Source: Skeletonema tropicum (lineage: Eukaryota; Bacillariophyta; Thalassiosirophyceae; Thalassiosirales; Thalassiosiraceae). From it: a DNA stretch of 64,000 nucleotides. Shown here piece by piece: positions 1 to 10,322 of this stretch (the first letter of the stretch is position 1; each line of letters begins with the position of its first letter). The notes under the pieces are model-generated. The model had not been told where the DNA came from. It ran no database searches and saw only the letters and a list, made by a program, of their open reading frames with translations. The stretch covers positions 2,108,001 through 2,172,000 of the forward strand of contig CM074134.1 of assembly GCA_037178625.1 (NCBI GenBank), in the 5' to 3' direction. The position numbers were made by a program, and so were the translations under genes.

Positions 1-2337
1 AATTTGGATTATTATGAAGGTGAGGATGATTATTTGGTAATTGGTCATTCTGCTGCTGCTGATAATGATGATTATGGGGAAGAGAGGAGTATTGATCAAT
101 ATGCAACAAACTCGGATGAGGATGATGATGAGATGGAAGAATATTATGATGATGACGACGATGATGTATTCTCAAAAGAGAATCATAATAGTGTCCCACA
201 ACGAAGTAATAGTCCAGAATTGAACAATGCTCGTCGACAACACCAACTACCACAACAACAAACGATGGATCAAATGGTTCGAAACTTTTATGGTGAGGAA
301 CTTGCCGCCGCCGCCACTGCGCAGTACGGAGATCCACCCACCCACAAATTATTGGGGGAGAATGAATCGATTGCTTATAGCAGCTATGACAACAACATGG
401 ACCCCAATGAAGATGAGGGCGCTACACTGAGGTTAGATAGACCCCCAACACCCGAATCAGATCGGTGCAATTACATTAGTGACAATTTCTCACAAATGTC
501 TGTTCGTGGGAGGGATCCACCAGAAGAGGGACGAGGATGTGATCCACCATTTGTACCAGGTGGTGGTGGTGGTGCTGCTGCAAGTGGTAGTAGTGGCAAC
601 CGACTTGAGCCTAGACTTCGCTTCAAGTCTTATAATAACGAACCAGTAAAGAAGCCAGCAATTAAGGGTATTCTCAAGAAGAAAGAAGGAGCTGCACCGC
701 CCCCACTTGCGTACTTTGGTAGGGTATCACAGTCCACTGCAGAATATGATTCTGATGATGATAACGATGATGACGACGAAGACGACTCGAGCGATTTTGA
801 TGGTTCCGATCCAGATTTCAGTGAGGTTAAATCAAAGGGAGAGAGCGTAGTGGATGATGACTCTACAGCACTCTCGCTATTTGAAGATAATAGTGTCAGC
901 ACTGCCAAGAGTGGTCTTCGAAGTGGACGCTTTGCAGAAGCAAACGCAGCTGCTGCTTCCAAACTAGAACCAATTGGTGGTGGAGGTTCCAGCAGTGACG
1001 ATGACGATGATCATGATTATAGTGCTAACTCGAGTTCTGAATCGAGGAAACGCTCCTCCAGCCCTGTAGATTTGAACACTACTTCTCCATCGTCAACAGG
1101 GGGTGACGAGAATGAATTTGATCGAAATATGTCCTACTTCATGAGGACATCTGACCTCGGATTGACGCAGGATACTATATTTGCAGAACAGTTCCTCGAT
1201 AATCCTGAATCGAAACCTGAACCACATTATCATCATCCATCTCCACATCCTCCACCAGGAATACAGTTCAATTGTGACGAAAATTGGATCAGTGTTGACA
1301 ATGGAAGAGGTGGTCATAGTCCGATAGCACCACAGGCTGTGGATGCGTTGGTTGCGACTGGATATCGCACCGCTTGTGACCCAATTATGTGGACTCCATC
1401 GAATAAAACACGCAAGTTTATGACTGAGAATGGACTCCGTTTCGATGACGTTCCCACGCCAGCTCCCCCGGAAGAAGAGGGGGGTCGAGGTGATTCCTCC
1501 TGTTTAGTATGGAGCGGAAAATTTCCTCACAAACACTATGGACACGACCTCCCCGTCGTCCGTTCGCAAGGAGTTGTGAATATGAGTCCAGAAGACCTAG
1601 TTGACTTACTTATGGATTCGACGAGAGTAAAATCATACAACGTGAGCAGCACTGGGAGAAAGGATGAGTTGGTACTCAGCGATGGCATAAACGTGGATAC
1701 ATGTCCATTCAGCGGTCAACGGAAGAAGAAGTTATCCGGGGTAGTCATTCAAGGAGCAAAGATTGTTAACGGAGAAGCCGTCGGCTTTGCAGAAGAGAGC
1801 GAACAAAGCGAAGACGAGGAGGAGACAATCACTGAAATGGAATTTGATGACGATGGTAAAAAGTCTGTACGAACGGTCACTACTCAGAAGGAAAGGCGGA
1901 AGTCTCTTTTTGTTGGCGTGACGAAATTGGTATGCAGCACTAACAAAGTTCCAATGAGGAAGAGTCTTCAGTATGTTACTTTACTCCACTGCCGAGCATT
2001 GACTGATGATCAAGGAGGCAATGGCTACATCATAGTAAGCAGGGCATGTACACCTGCACAAGATGCGGAGAAAGCTAGCAAAGATGTCCAGCGTGGAGAG
2101 ATTCTGCTAAATGTGCACATAATAAGACGCTTGCGCGAGAAGAAGGGTAAATCTGATAAGCTGAAGAATATGTCTTCGAGGGACAGAGCTGGGTCTGCGC
2201 AAATGAGAAATAGATGCTTGATGATTAATGTCGTTCATGTGAAGAGTCCTATCATTCCGAATATGTTGGCAAAGAAAGTTAGCTTGAGTGCAGCATCGAG
2301 TTTTATTACTGACATTCGAGCGTTGACAGAGGAGTAG
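1..2337 (+). CDS. START-like lipid-binding domain protein with long acidic N-terminus, 5' partial
   Basis: The frame is open from the first base and has no ATG at its edge, so the gene begins upstream of the window. The first 60 residues are almost all Asp/Glu. Residues about 60-420 are low-complexity (Ser, Gly, Asp, Pro runs) and probably disordered. From about residue 530 the protein becomes globular: an EDLVDLLMDSTRVKSYN segment, a strand pair ending LQYVTLLHCRALTDD...GYIIVSRA, ILLNVHIIRRL, and a final NVVHVKSPIIPNMLAKKVSL helix. This succession resembles a START (StAR-related lipid transfer) fold of the type common in diatoms, where it would bind a lipid in a hydrophobic pocket. The START assignment rests on pattern only; the ligand is unknown. 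It ends with TAG at 2335-2337. Confidence 0.6.
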   Translation, partial: NLDYYEGEDDYLVIGHSAAADNDDYGEERSIDQYATNSDEDDDEMEEYYDDDDDDVFSKENHNSVPQRSNSPELNNARRQHQLPQQQTMDQMVRNFYGEELAAAATAQYGDPPTHKLLGENESIAYSSYDNNMDPNEDEGATLRLDRPPTPESDRCNYISDNFSQMSVRGRDPPEEGRGCDPPFVPGGGGGAAASGSSGNRLEPRLRFKSYNNEPVKKPAIKGILKKKEGAAPPPLAYFGRVSQSTAEYDSDDDNDDDDEDDSSDFDGSDPDFSEVKSKGESVVDDDSTALSLFEDNSVSTAKSGLRSGRFAEANAAAASKLEPIGGGGSSSDDDDDHDYSANSSSESRKRSSSPVDLNTTSPSSTGGDENEFDRNMSYFMRTSDLGLTQDTIFAEQFLDNPESKPEPHYHHPSPHPPPGIQFNCDENWISVDNGRGGHSPIAPQAVDALVATGYRTACDPIMWTPSNKTRKFMTENGLRFDDVPTPAPPEEEGGRGDSSCLVWSGKFPHKHYGHDLPVVRSQGVVNMSPEDLVDLLMDSTRVKSYNVSSTGRKDELVLSDGINVDTCPFSGQRKKKLSGVVIQGAKIVNGEAVGFAEESEQSEDEEETITEMEFDDDGKKSVRTVTTQKERRKSLFVGVTKLVCSTNKVPMRKSLQYVTLLHCRALTDDQGGNGYIIVSRACTPAQDAEKASKDVQRGEILLNVHIIRRLREKKGKSDKLKNMSSRDRAGSAQMRNRCLMINVVHVKSPIIPNMLAKKVSLSAASSFITDIRALTEE

Positions 2338-2720
2338 CACCGAGACATTTGTCGTCAAACATAATACACTCTTGTAGAACTGCTGTTGGATCAATATTAC
2401 TTGCCAAATGTCACCTACTTATTAGTTTGTAACTTATGGCGAAGGCTCATCTAACCCTACGTCTCTAGATGAGATAGAATAATACGTGATCCAACTAGAT
2501 TTAAATACTCGTGCAAGTTATGTCCCCTTAAAAGCTCAGCCCTGAGATAACGACTCTCCTCGACAGACACTGTATAAAACCACACTAGTGCATGTGGTGT
2601 TGTGACTTGTGACAAGCACGACTGGAGAAATAATGGGTGGTGACACAAAACGAGTGGTAAATGACCCTTAAATGACCACACTGTTAGTTGCAGCGAACTG
2701 CAAAAATCAACACCATGGCG
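2338..2720. other. Intergenic, no gene seen
   Basis: This is the 3' flank shared by two convergent genes. Short open frames on the minus strand have no recognisable content. I see no repeat or RNA gene in it. Confidence 0.5.
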
Positions 2721-3061
2721 TCAATCAACATTCAAACTGAGGTTGCAACCGCTGGCATTTGGACCGCAACTGTTGGGTCCGTTCTGGCCAATACCTCCTT
2801 TGCACGAAGCTCCTGAATAACGGGTCTCACGGCAGCATCCTCCACCAGTACAGTCAGCGTTCGTGGCGCCTCGTTGATCACAACCCCACTGGCAACCTGC
2901 ATTGGCCACGTTAACTTGGCTACATTGAGTTCCCAAACAAGAGGCGTTGGTTGAGCCGTCCTGGTTACATTGTCCTCCAACGCAGGAGGGGTTGCTACTG
3001 TTCATTTGGCTGCACTTTCCACCGCGAGGGCTAGAAGTGCAATTGAGCTTTTGCGGATCAT
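2721..3061 (-). CDS. Small Cys-rich repeat protein, probably secreted; apparent frameshift after signal peptide
   Basis: The minus-strand frame ending at 2721 encodes a run of Cys-rich units of about 15-17 residues, with a pattern like C-x-G-G-x-C-x-Q-x(3-4)-N-x-x-C (for example SCVGGQCNQDGSTNASC), at least five times, with 16 or so cysteines in about 105 residues. No ATG in this frame looks natural. In the next frame, an ATG at 3061-3059 with an A-rich context opens MIRKSSIALLALAVESAA, a good signal-peptide core, which hits a stop 20 codons on. One extra base near 3018-3025 would join signal peptide and Cys-rich body. It is either a sequencing or assembly error or a real inactivating deletion. 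The family is not recognised; spacing suggests a disulfide-rich extracellular or cell-wall protein. Start and intactness are uncertain. Confidence 0.45.
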
Positions 3062-3136
3062 TTTTTTGAATGTATAGGTGTAGTGTAGGAAGTAGTATGA
3101 CTCCAATGTTGTTGAGAGGTATGTTTTGATGTGTGC

Positions 3137-3232
3137 TTGATTGTTGCGTTCTTAAATAAATAAATAAATACAAAGTTAATCCAATCTGACTACCTTTGTA
3201 TTTATTTATTTATTTATTGATTGTTGCGTTCT
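3137..3232. repeat. Foldback of (AAAT)n arms flanked by 16-bp direct repeats
   Basis: TTGATTGTTGCGTTCT occurs at 3137-3152 and again at 3217-3232. Between them lies a hairpin whose arms are AATAAATAAATAAATACAAAG and its complement, with a loop of about 18 bases. It sits just upstream of the Cys-rich gene, probably in its promoter or 5' UTR. The form is that of a small insertion with a duplicated target, or of slippage around a hairpin. Confidence 0.7.
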
Positions 3233-3270
3233 AGAATAATGAGAGAATGACATCATATCCCTACCTACCC

Positions 3271-3327
3271 CTATGTGCGGGTTATAACCTCATTTAGAAT
3301 CTATGTGCGGGTTATAACCTCACTTAG
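3271..3327. repeat. Two-copy 30-bp tandem repeat
   Basis: CTATGTGCGGGTTATAACCT begins at 3271 and again at 3301, an exact 30-bp period, with one difference (CATTTAG versus CACTTAG) near the end of each unit. Confidence 0.85.
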
Positions 3328-3983
3328 CAATGTGCCGCTAATGGACGCCATAGACGCCACCAACCGTCTAACCCCTGCATCAGGATCATCAACTGGACCA
3401 ATATGATCAATGTTGACCGTTGGTTTGGGCCGCGGTAGTGTGTGTGGGGTTGTTGTGTAGCCTCATTACACGGCACCGGCCATCATCTTTTTCAGCCGTC
3501 GCCAAGCAGTTGTGGTGATGATAACGTCAACCATAAACGTCCGTCTCGTTTCCCCTTCATCACGCGATGATACTTTATATATATGGGGATGGTTCGGTGC
3601 CAGTATTCCTTCGGTTTGGGCTTGTATTCATGCTGAATTCGATAATCGCCGCTCGGTATTATTTTCCGGCCACAATAATAATCGTCGATCATCGACAAAT
3701 GAAATGATTTAGATGGCCAGCACACGATAGTGAGGGCAGCCAAATTGAACAATAAAGTATTATGGATGCTCTGGGCTTGTGGAATGGACACAACTATCGC
3801 TCTTATGATGAGTCAACACGTCGTCTTCAGAAGGGCAACTCAAAAATGCGCGTATTATTTCTGCAAACACGGAGAAGATTAGAGTTATTTCATGTTTAAT
3901 TACATATTGGATTGTGGCGAAAATAGTGCGAACTGAGGGGGACTGGGGAGTACTGTGTGGGAAGTAGCCGTTCATCATGGACA
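3328..3983. other. Intergenic, no gene supported
   Basis: Open frames of 60-100 codons occur on both strands, but they overlap each other and none shows a domain, a signal peptide or amino-acid bias expected of a real protein. No RNA gene was recognised. Confidence 0.4.
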
Positions 3984-4378
3984 GGCTAAGTGTATGGTCA
4001 CCCTCCCCAGCAAATCTCTTCTCAGCGAGTATTTGACTTCAAGAAATGATCAACATAGCGTTGGAAAGCTGAGAGTGAGAGGAGTTCAAATCCATGGCTT
4101 GCTTGGCAAGGTTTTGAATCATGGTGAAATGAATGTGTGATATGGAGCTGAAGACCAGGGTAAATTGGGAAAAGGGATCTTTTTTGGGGTTAACCCCCAA
4201 GTCAAGCTAGGGAATGGGGCTAACAAAATATTTTTTTTATTTTTGGAAGCAACTCATGGATTTGGAACAAGCTCATCGAGAGGAGCATTTTAAGCCTATA
4301 AAAGGGTAGGTTAGCCCCAGTGGCGGCTGAGAAGAGATAATTTGGCCAAAATTGGGGAGCCTGACCATACACTTAGCC
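3984..4378. mobile_element. MITE-like element, about 395 bp
   Basis: The left end GGCTAAGTGTATGGTCA is repeated in inverse orientation at the right end (TGACCATACACTTAGCC, ending 4378), with further imperfect complementarity inward (CCTCCCCA against TGGGGAG). A GACA lies directly outside both ends (3980-3983 and 4379-4382) and could be a 4-bp target duplication. The interior has no coding sequence. It is a non-autonomous DNA transposon candidate; the superfamily is not clear. Confidence 0.6.
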
Positions 4379-5323
4379 GACAGTGGAGTGAATGATGAAT
4401 GATATCTACTTGTGGGAAATAAATGTGAAAATTATTCACAACGCTGAAACAACGCCCATTTGGTTATTAAATGTGATGATCGTCAATCGAATTATCCACA
4501 ATAGTATTAAGTACAATAAGGCACTGTGAAATGTATACAATTCATTGTCCAGAACACCTAATTGCATATAATGCTAAGATTTATCTTCATTCCAGCATGT
4601 TTCTACTCTAAAGTAGAGGTATTATCAACGCCATCGAGGACAAAGTATCAGTTGAAATTATAGTAATAGCAAGCCCATGATACCTGCTGACGTTGATGAT
4701 CATTGGTTCTGGATATAGAAGCATTCTGCGTAGTGCGTAGGCTCCAATGGCCTTTTATCAACATGGTCTACCATGGTCAAGATCTGCTGGTGGTATCTAT
4801 TCTACGAGTAAGTTAGCTAGTATTATGTACTTACTTACTCTTTCTAAGTGCGGGTTTTTCCCTCCCGCCATTTCTTCTCGCGATAAAAATACGCACAAAA
4901 AACCGTAGGATATGATCAAGCGATCTTGTGGAAGATCCGAGGAAACCTATTTCGCTGAGGTGTTGAACTAAGTGAGTACCGGATACCAAACGAAAGCTTT
5001 TTGTTTACAAAAGCTCATTGAATTGATACGAAGAGGCGTAAATAATATCCAAAATTCTTAGAAGCTATTTGATGTCTTCCTTGGAACACTTCCACGTACG
5101 AGGAGGCGAAGATAAAAAATATCTTCCATAACATTCGTTCCAATCAATCTACTGGCGATGTTGGAGTTCTGGTCGACATCCCTTGCCTCCGTCCATCCTG
5201 CCTCGCTTCAGCTCCTGCCTCGCTTCAGCTCATGTTCATTCATTGGAAGAGATATTGGAAGGCAATTCTAATAAAATCTCACAACCAAGGCGCAGTATAA
5301 CTCTCTAGATAGAGCTCGACAAG
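4379..5323. other. Intergenic / promoter region of the ferredoxin-like gene
   Basis: No gene is seen. A 17-bp unit CCTGCCTCGCTTCAGCT is repeated in tandem at 5197-5213 and 5214-5230, about 100 bp before the start codon of the following gene, presumably in its promoter or 5' UTR. Confidence 0.4.
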
Positions 5324-6049
5324 ATGATGCTACTCTTTCGTCAACTCCTCATCGCGATAGGACTCGCTTGCTACTGTGGCGCATTTGCTCCATCCCCAAT
5401 ACAATCTACCGCTACCACTACATCATGTTTCTCATCACAGCTTTACATGTCCACTGTGGAAAAGCAGAAACCTGCCAAGAAAGAACGCTACGTGCCAAAA
5501 TGGAAGAAGAAGGCAACTCTTGCCGAAAGCTCAGCTGACCTATCTCTTGAAGAGAAAGGACTCGCTGGCGCAGTTCCAATTACATTTCAGCAAGGAACAG
5601 GAGAGGATGCTACACTTATCAAAACTTCTGCGATGCCTGGTCAGCCACTGAAACTTGTTGCTTCCCAAGCAGGTCAATACATCAAGTATGGATGCGGCAA
5701 AGGAGAGTGTGGCACTTGTGATTCATTGTGCAATGGAAAGTATCTAAAACCCTGTGTCGATGTTGTTCCTACCGATCTCACTCCAGATCCTGTAACTGGG
5801 GAATATCCAAATTTAGTCATCCAAGTCAAGGGCACAAAGGCCAAGGTTGTCTCGTCTGGGAAGTTCTTTAGCGTAAAGAGTTTCTTTATGGGGTTCTGGA
5901 ACAATTTATTGGGTATGGGTGGATTCGTCCGTGATAGGAGAAAAGCGAAGAAGAATTATCAGGAACGCATTAGTCAGGAAGAAGAAATCAAGAGACTCAC
6001 TGAAGAGAAAAAGAGGAAGAGGGCTGAAGCTGCAGCTGCCAACCAATGA
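5324..6049 (+). CDS. Plastid-targeted [2Fe-2S] ferredoxin-type protein
   Basis: The 241-residue protein starts MMLLFRQLLIAIGLACYCGAFAPS. This is a hydrophobic signal peptide ending at a GAF-AP junction, the diatom bipartite plastid-import motif with Phe at +1, followed by a Ser/Thr/Lys-rich transit region to about residue 75. A ferredoxin-fold domain spans about 85-170 and contains C-GKGE-C-GT-C, then 11 residues, then C. These four cysteines suit one [2Fe-2S] cluster. The 11-residue spacing before the last Cys is shorter than in photosynthetic ferredoxin (about 29) and resembles molybdo-flavoenzyme small subunits. A hydrophobic FFMGFWNNLLGMGGF patch and a charged helical tail (EEEIKRLTEEKKRKR) follow and could bind membrane or a partner. 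An electron-transfer or assembly role in the plastid is inferred; the partner is unknown. Confidence 0.75.
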   Translation: MMLLFRQLLIAIGLACYCGAFAPSPIQSTATTTSCFSSQLYMSTVEKQKPAKKERYVPKWKKKATLAESSADLSLEEKGLAGAVPITFQQGTGEDATLIKTSAMPGQPLKLVASQAGQYIKYGCGKGECGTCDSLCNGKYLKPCVDVVPTDLTPDPVTGEYPNLVIQVKGTKAKVVSSGKFFSVKSFFMGFWNNLLGMGGFVRDRRKAKKNYQERISQEEEIKRLTEEKKRKRAEAAAANQ

Positions 6050-6272
6050 GAAGTCATGGGTTGCATGTGCTAATGACAAGCGAAGTCATACGAGCTTAGT
6101 GGTAGGTATGTCTTCACTTTTAATATTAGCAGCATGAGACAGACATACGCGTGATACGCGGCAGTATGACGACGTTTTCCTAATAGATAGTTGACTCAAA
6201 ATTTTTGCTGTATAGAACTCATTACTTTATGTACACCGCATCAAACAGTGACTGCAATAGAGACTCATTTCC

Positions 6273-8370
6273 TCAACACAAACTTCCTGTACCACTGACT
6301 GGATTCTTTTCACCAGAAAATGAAGTCACGTCATTCTTGTTTGATTTCTTTACCAATGATGAGATGGACGCGTAAATTGTTTTTATCACGCCACGCCACC
6401 AATTTCTAGCTTTGAATTTGTCTGAATACGCCTTCGGCTTGAAAGAGCGTTCCGTCTCTTCATCTTCAGCCAGGATGTCTGAGAAAGGTGATGTACGGTC
6501 TTCACAGCTTTCGGCAACAGTGTTTTCATCCATCGCCATATCAAACATTTCCTTCTCTAAGGTAAAGATGGTTGATGTAGTGTCTGCTCGAAGCCTGTTG
6601 AACTGTGATAGGTTCATATCACCCGCATCATCAATAGCATCGTTTGCAACAAACCACGAGCTCATTCTATCCGCTGCAGACGGTTCGGGACTTGCTCCAC
6701 CGAGATGACCTCGCAGCCAGGGATGCTCTACAATCTCCGACAAAGTCAAGCGTTGCTCAGGGTCAGCCATCAACATTTTCTGCAACAGATTTACAATACT
6801 TGCATCCAAATGTATATTCTTCGCTTGAAGGAAACCATCCAGATCTCTATCGATGGATATTCTACGAAAGTTGATATCGTTGGGGTCAGGCATAGCAAAG
6901 GGCTCTGTTTTGAGAGAGAAGATAAAATGAGATGAGGTGGTGAGCAAATCATTCACGAGTATTCAACAAATGATATGATCTAAGAATGATGCAATCCTAC
7001 TCACTTTTGCCCACAAGAATCTCAAATAGCAATATCCCTGCAGACCACAAATCAACGGCAAATCCATCAAACGAAGCCATATTCAGCGCCACCTCTGGAG
7101 CCATGTAAGCATGACTGCCTACCTGCCCCTGAGCTTTCATCAACCTTCGCGAAGTATCTGCACTCACATCTGTTACCAGATGTCTATTGTTGGGATCCGC
7201 AAATGGTACTCTTAGACAAAGTCCAAAGTCTAGAATACGAAGATAACCATATTCATCCACCATAATATTGTTCATGCACAAATCTCGATGGCACACTCCC
7301 TTCTTCTGAAGATGACTGATTGCTGACAGAAACTGCTGGAACCAAATCTTGGCTGTAGACTCATGAACTCTTCCAGATGGAGAATTCTCCATATCTGCAA
7401 CGATGCGCGAGGGGAGATCTCCTCCAGGAATATATGGCGTGACAATGAACAAGTGAGTGTCATTTTGTAAGGCATCTACCAAGCAAATGATATTGGGATG
7501 GTAGTTTCCAAGAAGTTCCAATGCTGCCAATTCATTGACAGGATTTTCTAGAGAACGTCCGTGGAATGATCGATATTTTGCTAGGTTGATGACTTTGACG
7601 GCCACCACTTCATCTGTCGTCTCCCAGGTAGGATCTTCGGCTACTGATTGGTCCACCTGATCAAGTCGAATAGTATCAAATCCATTATTTTGATCAGTAG
7701 TTTTGACGTTGCCCATGTTCCTATTGATTCTCTTCAGCACGACACAAAGTTTGATACAGCCATAGGTCGTCTCACAGATTTTTCTCCTCACACAGTAAGC
7801 CACATCTGGTAAATCACATTCAATCCGACACGGCTCACTTCGAAGCGGCGTATTTGAACTGGTTCTTTTGTGAGAATGCTGCGGTTTTTTGGAAGAGGCA
7901 CCTGCCACTGGAGCACGCGGTGTATTAAAGGCACTGAACTGGGCGGTATCGCTACCTGTTGCTCTATGAGTGGGGCTGTTGGATGTAGACGATTGTGGTG
8001 TCAGCGAGTCACAAGATTTGCAATGATTCGGCCTACGCATCATTACATTTGACGCGCGAAATACACACTGCGTAGTGTGATCAATGACATCGGTAGAGAC
8101 CGTTATAGCCTTATTGGCTGTCGGCTCTGGAAATTTTAGAGGTTGCGATGGCGGCCCAGACGATTGGACTGTTGAGTACGGAATGAATGCGTTCTCAGCA
8201 AGGTCGTAGGTGACACCTGAATAATGATCATTGTCTTGTGGATATTGAGAATGACTTTTTCTTGTGCTGAAACTGGTGCTGAAGCTGTCGCTCGAAGAGA
8301 GCCGCTCTAGTGTATTGGCCATCATCATGTTGCTGCTCTGCTGCTGCTGTTCCTTCATTATTGACACCAT
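6273..8370 (-). CDS. Ser/Thr protein kinase, two exons, atypical catalytic loop
   Basis: Exon 1 is 8370-7005 and exon 2 is 6904-6273; the 100-bp intron has GTGAGT...CAG ends, and joining gives a continuous ...LVGKKPFAMPDPND... (665 residues). Residues 1-190 are Ser/Gln-rich and probably disordered. The kinase domain runs from about 200 to 500: EVVAVKVI supplies the VAIK lysine (about 258), HRDLCMNN is the catalytic loop (about 362), LDFGLC the DFG, and YMAPEVA the APE, with a normal C-lobe (WSAGILLFEIL, DPEQRLTLSEIVEHPWL). The loop lysine normally found in HRDLKxxN is Cys here, while catalytic Asp and metal-binding Asn are kept. The Gly-rich loop is poor. It resembles CAMK/SNF1-like kinases in the C-lobe. 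Activity and substrate cannot be told. Its 3' end faces the ferredoxin-like gene 223 bp away. Confidence 0.85.
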
Positions 8371-8844
8371 CTTTTTATCTCAACATTGTATGACGATTGT
8401 GGCAGCGACGCCGTCCACGAAAAACATGAGGAGAACGACGAGAGTTTGCGATTTTCATTTGGGCGCTGCCGTTTCCGGTTTGTGGTCGTGCAGGATCATG
8501 AAAGTCGGATCGGTGCGGTTGCGGGACTCATCTCTTGTTCTTACGAGTTCTCAGGCGACTCAATAATCGTGCAATAATTTTCAAATGACCTCGCCAACCA
8601 ACACGAGAAAGCCGGGGCTAAAGACTGTAACAGTATTTACGTCTAGTTACAAGACCACACAAAAAACAACGAAGCCGCGCCAACCAAAGACATAATGATG
8701 TGTAGTGGGTTCTCCCGTGTGTATTGTAGTGGTTTCCTCACTAGAGTAAAACCAACTTAGGCTCCACTGATTGTGCTATTGCTTGCATAGAAAGAGGCAG
8801 AATTATTTTTTATGCATAAGTAGAGGCAAAAGATTTAGATAAAC
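8371..8844. promoter_or_regulatory. Divergent promoter region between kinase and PP1 inhibitor genes
   Basis: The two genes start on opposite strands from this 474-bp stretch, so both promoters must lie here. No TATA box or known element is obvious, and the plus-strand open frames in it have no recognisable content. Confidence 0.5.
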
Positions 8845-9360
8845 ATGGCATCTTTCAACAATCAAGCGGGCACCTCCAGTAATATTCAGGATGCGAACGC
8901 CGCCACTAATCTGAGTAATAACGATGAGAGAAGATTAGGTCAATACACAGTAAATGATGGTAGCGGAGGCGCATCTTCTGGTGCAGCTACTATGGCGACA
9001 TCCACAATGGTGATCACGCAACAGTCTGAAACAAATATTAGTAATATCGAAGCACCAGTACTTCGACTCTCATTACGACCACGATCAAACGTCACATGGG
9101 ATGAAAATGTAGTAAACAATGAAGGAATGGGGAGAAAATCAAGCAAACGATGCTGCATATTTCACAAACAAAGAGAATTTGGGGAGTCGTCGACAGAGTC
9201 ATCAGAGGAAGATGGGGATGATGACGATCATAGTACATCATCCTCTTCTTCGGGTGGAGCGGGGGATGGTAGGGCGCAGAGGCCAATTGCCAAAAAGAAG
9301 AAGATGGGTGGAGTTGATGGTAAATCAAAGGTGCCTGACTATCAACGATTTCACGCTTAA
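8845..9360 (+). CDS. PPP1R11: Protein phosphatase 1 inhibitor-3 / PPP1R11 (YPI1) family
   Basis: This 171-residue single-exon protein carries the family core at about residues 78-130: LRPRSNVTWDENVV, then NEGMGRKSSKRCCIF, then REFGESSTESSEEDGDDDD. The VTW segment corresponds to the PP1-docking RVxF-like motif of inhibitor-3, and the MGR(K/R)SSK-CCI and FGESSTES blocks are diagnostic for PPP1R11/YPI1. The family binds the catalytic subunit of PP1 in the nucleus, inhibiting or adjusting it. Both ends are low-complexity, and a KKKKM patch near the C-terminus may be a nuclear localisation signal. The N-terminus is longer than in the yeast protein core. The family call is secure; effect on PP1 in this organism is inferred. 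Confidence 0.9.
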   Translation: MASFNNQAGTSSNIQDANAATNLSNNDERRLGQYTVNDGSGGASSGAATMATSTMVITQQSETNISNIEAPVLRLSLRPRSNVTWDENVVNNEGMGRKSSKRCCIFHKQREFGESSTESSEEDGDDDDHSTSSSSSGGAGDGRAQRPIAKKKKMGGVDGKSKVPDYQRFHA

Positions 9361-10322
9361 AATGAGGTGCATAATGCATGTCTTATCAATTCGGTTGTAA
9401 GTTCTGTACGATATTATTCCATTCAGATTTTAATTCAAGCAGGAAGGATTGTAAAGAGTAGAGGGGCACCAATGCTGCTGCATTTAAATTTCAAGATTTA
9501 CTTGTTATCGCGCCTCTTCCTGTACTTTTGACGAAAGCCACGAGGAGAAGAGCTAAGGAAGACACGAGTTACATGGTTGTGGATGGGTGCAATGATGTGC
9601 AGGATGAGGTGAGTCCAGTATTATGAGCCTGGCTTGTCTCCGCTGAGCCACATAACACAGAACACACTGGCGTTCGATCCGCCTGCGCTCGCTCTCGGGT
9701 GCGGCCGCGTGTTGTTCAGGCAAAAATTGTTTCTCCTAGGATATGTCGAACCAAGCGAACCTTTTTCGAGGGGATCTACAAATTGGTTTCTCCGTCTTAT
9801 ATTGCAAAGGGTTCGCTTGGTACAGTGTCGATTTTGTACTACTAGGCAGTCCACAATGGCATCATGGTAGATCATGGTGGTTGTGTTTTTGGCCGTTTAT
9901 CGAGGTGAGAAAAGGTGAGAAAGTACTTAGGTACCTACTTAGAGTATGAGACAGTGCAGTAAGTATGAAGAAGTTGGGCGTGATTCAATTGGCCGTTCTT
10001 GAGTTCGCAAAGGGATATTAATTCCTATCGTAGATCTAACCAGTACCGTTTCTAAAAAAACTAGTTCCTACGTTCTTACGGTACTCACATGCCATCAACC
10101 ATCAAAAATGGACCCAGACCATGGTGAAAAATGGCTTCCTACGGCCCTCAATAACACAGTAACTAGAAAGTTTTTGACCTTACTTGCAGTGGTAATCTTC
10201 ATCCCTTGGCCATTAGGATCTTATAGATACCTTACTTTCCACCATCAGCCTGATATTCAAATTCGACTTGCAAGCTGAACTCAAAAGGACAGTACCATAA
10301 ATTAAATCTGCAAAACAACACC
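9361..10322. other. Intergenic, no gene seen
   Basis: This stretch is bounded by two plus-strand genes. A short imperfect inverted repeat (ACCAAGCGAACC at 9750 against GGGTTCGCTTGGT ending near 9821) is present. A GCGTTCGATCC at about 9673 resembles a tRNA B box but no cloverleaf forms around it. Open frames here are uninformative. Confidence 0.4.

Noticed and set aside
9628..9700. Possible tRNA with GCGTTCGATCC T loop
   Set aside because: T stem pairs only four bases and acceptor and anticodon stems could not be built.
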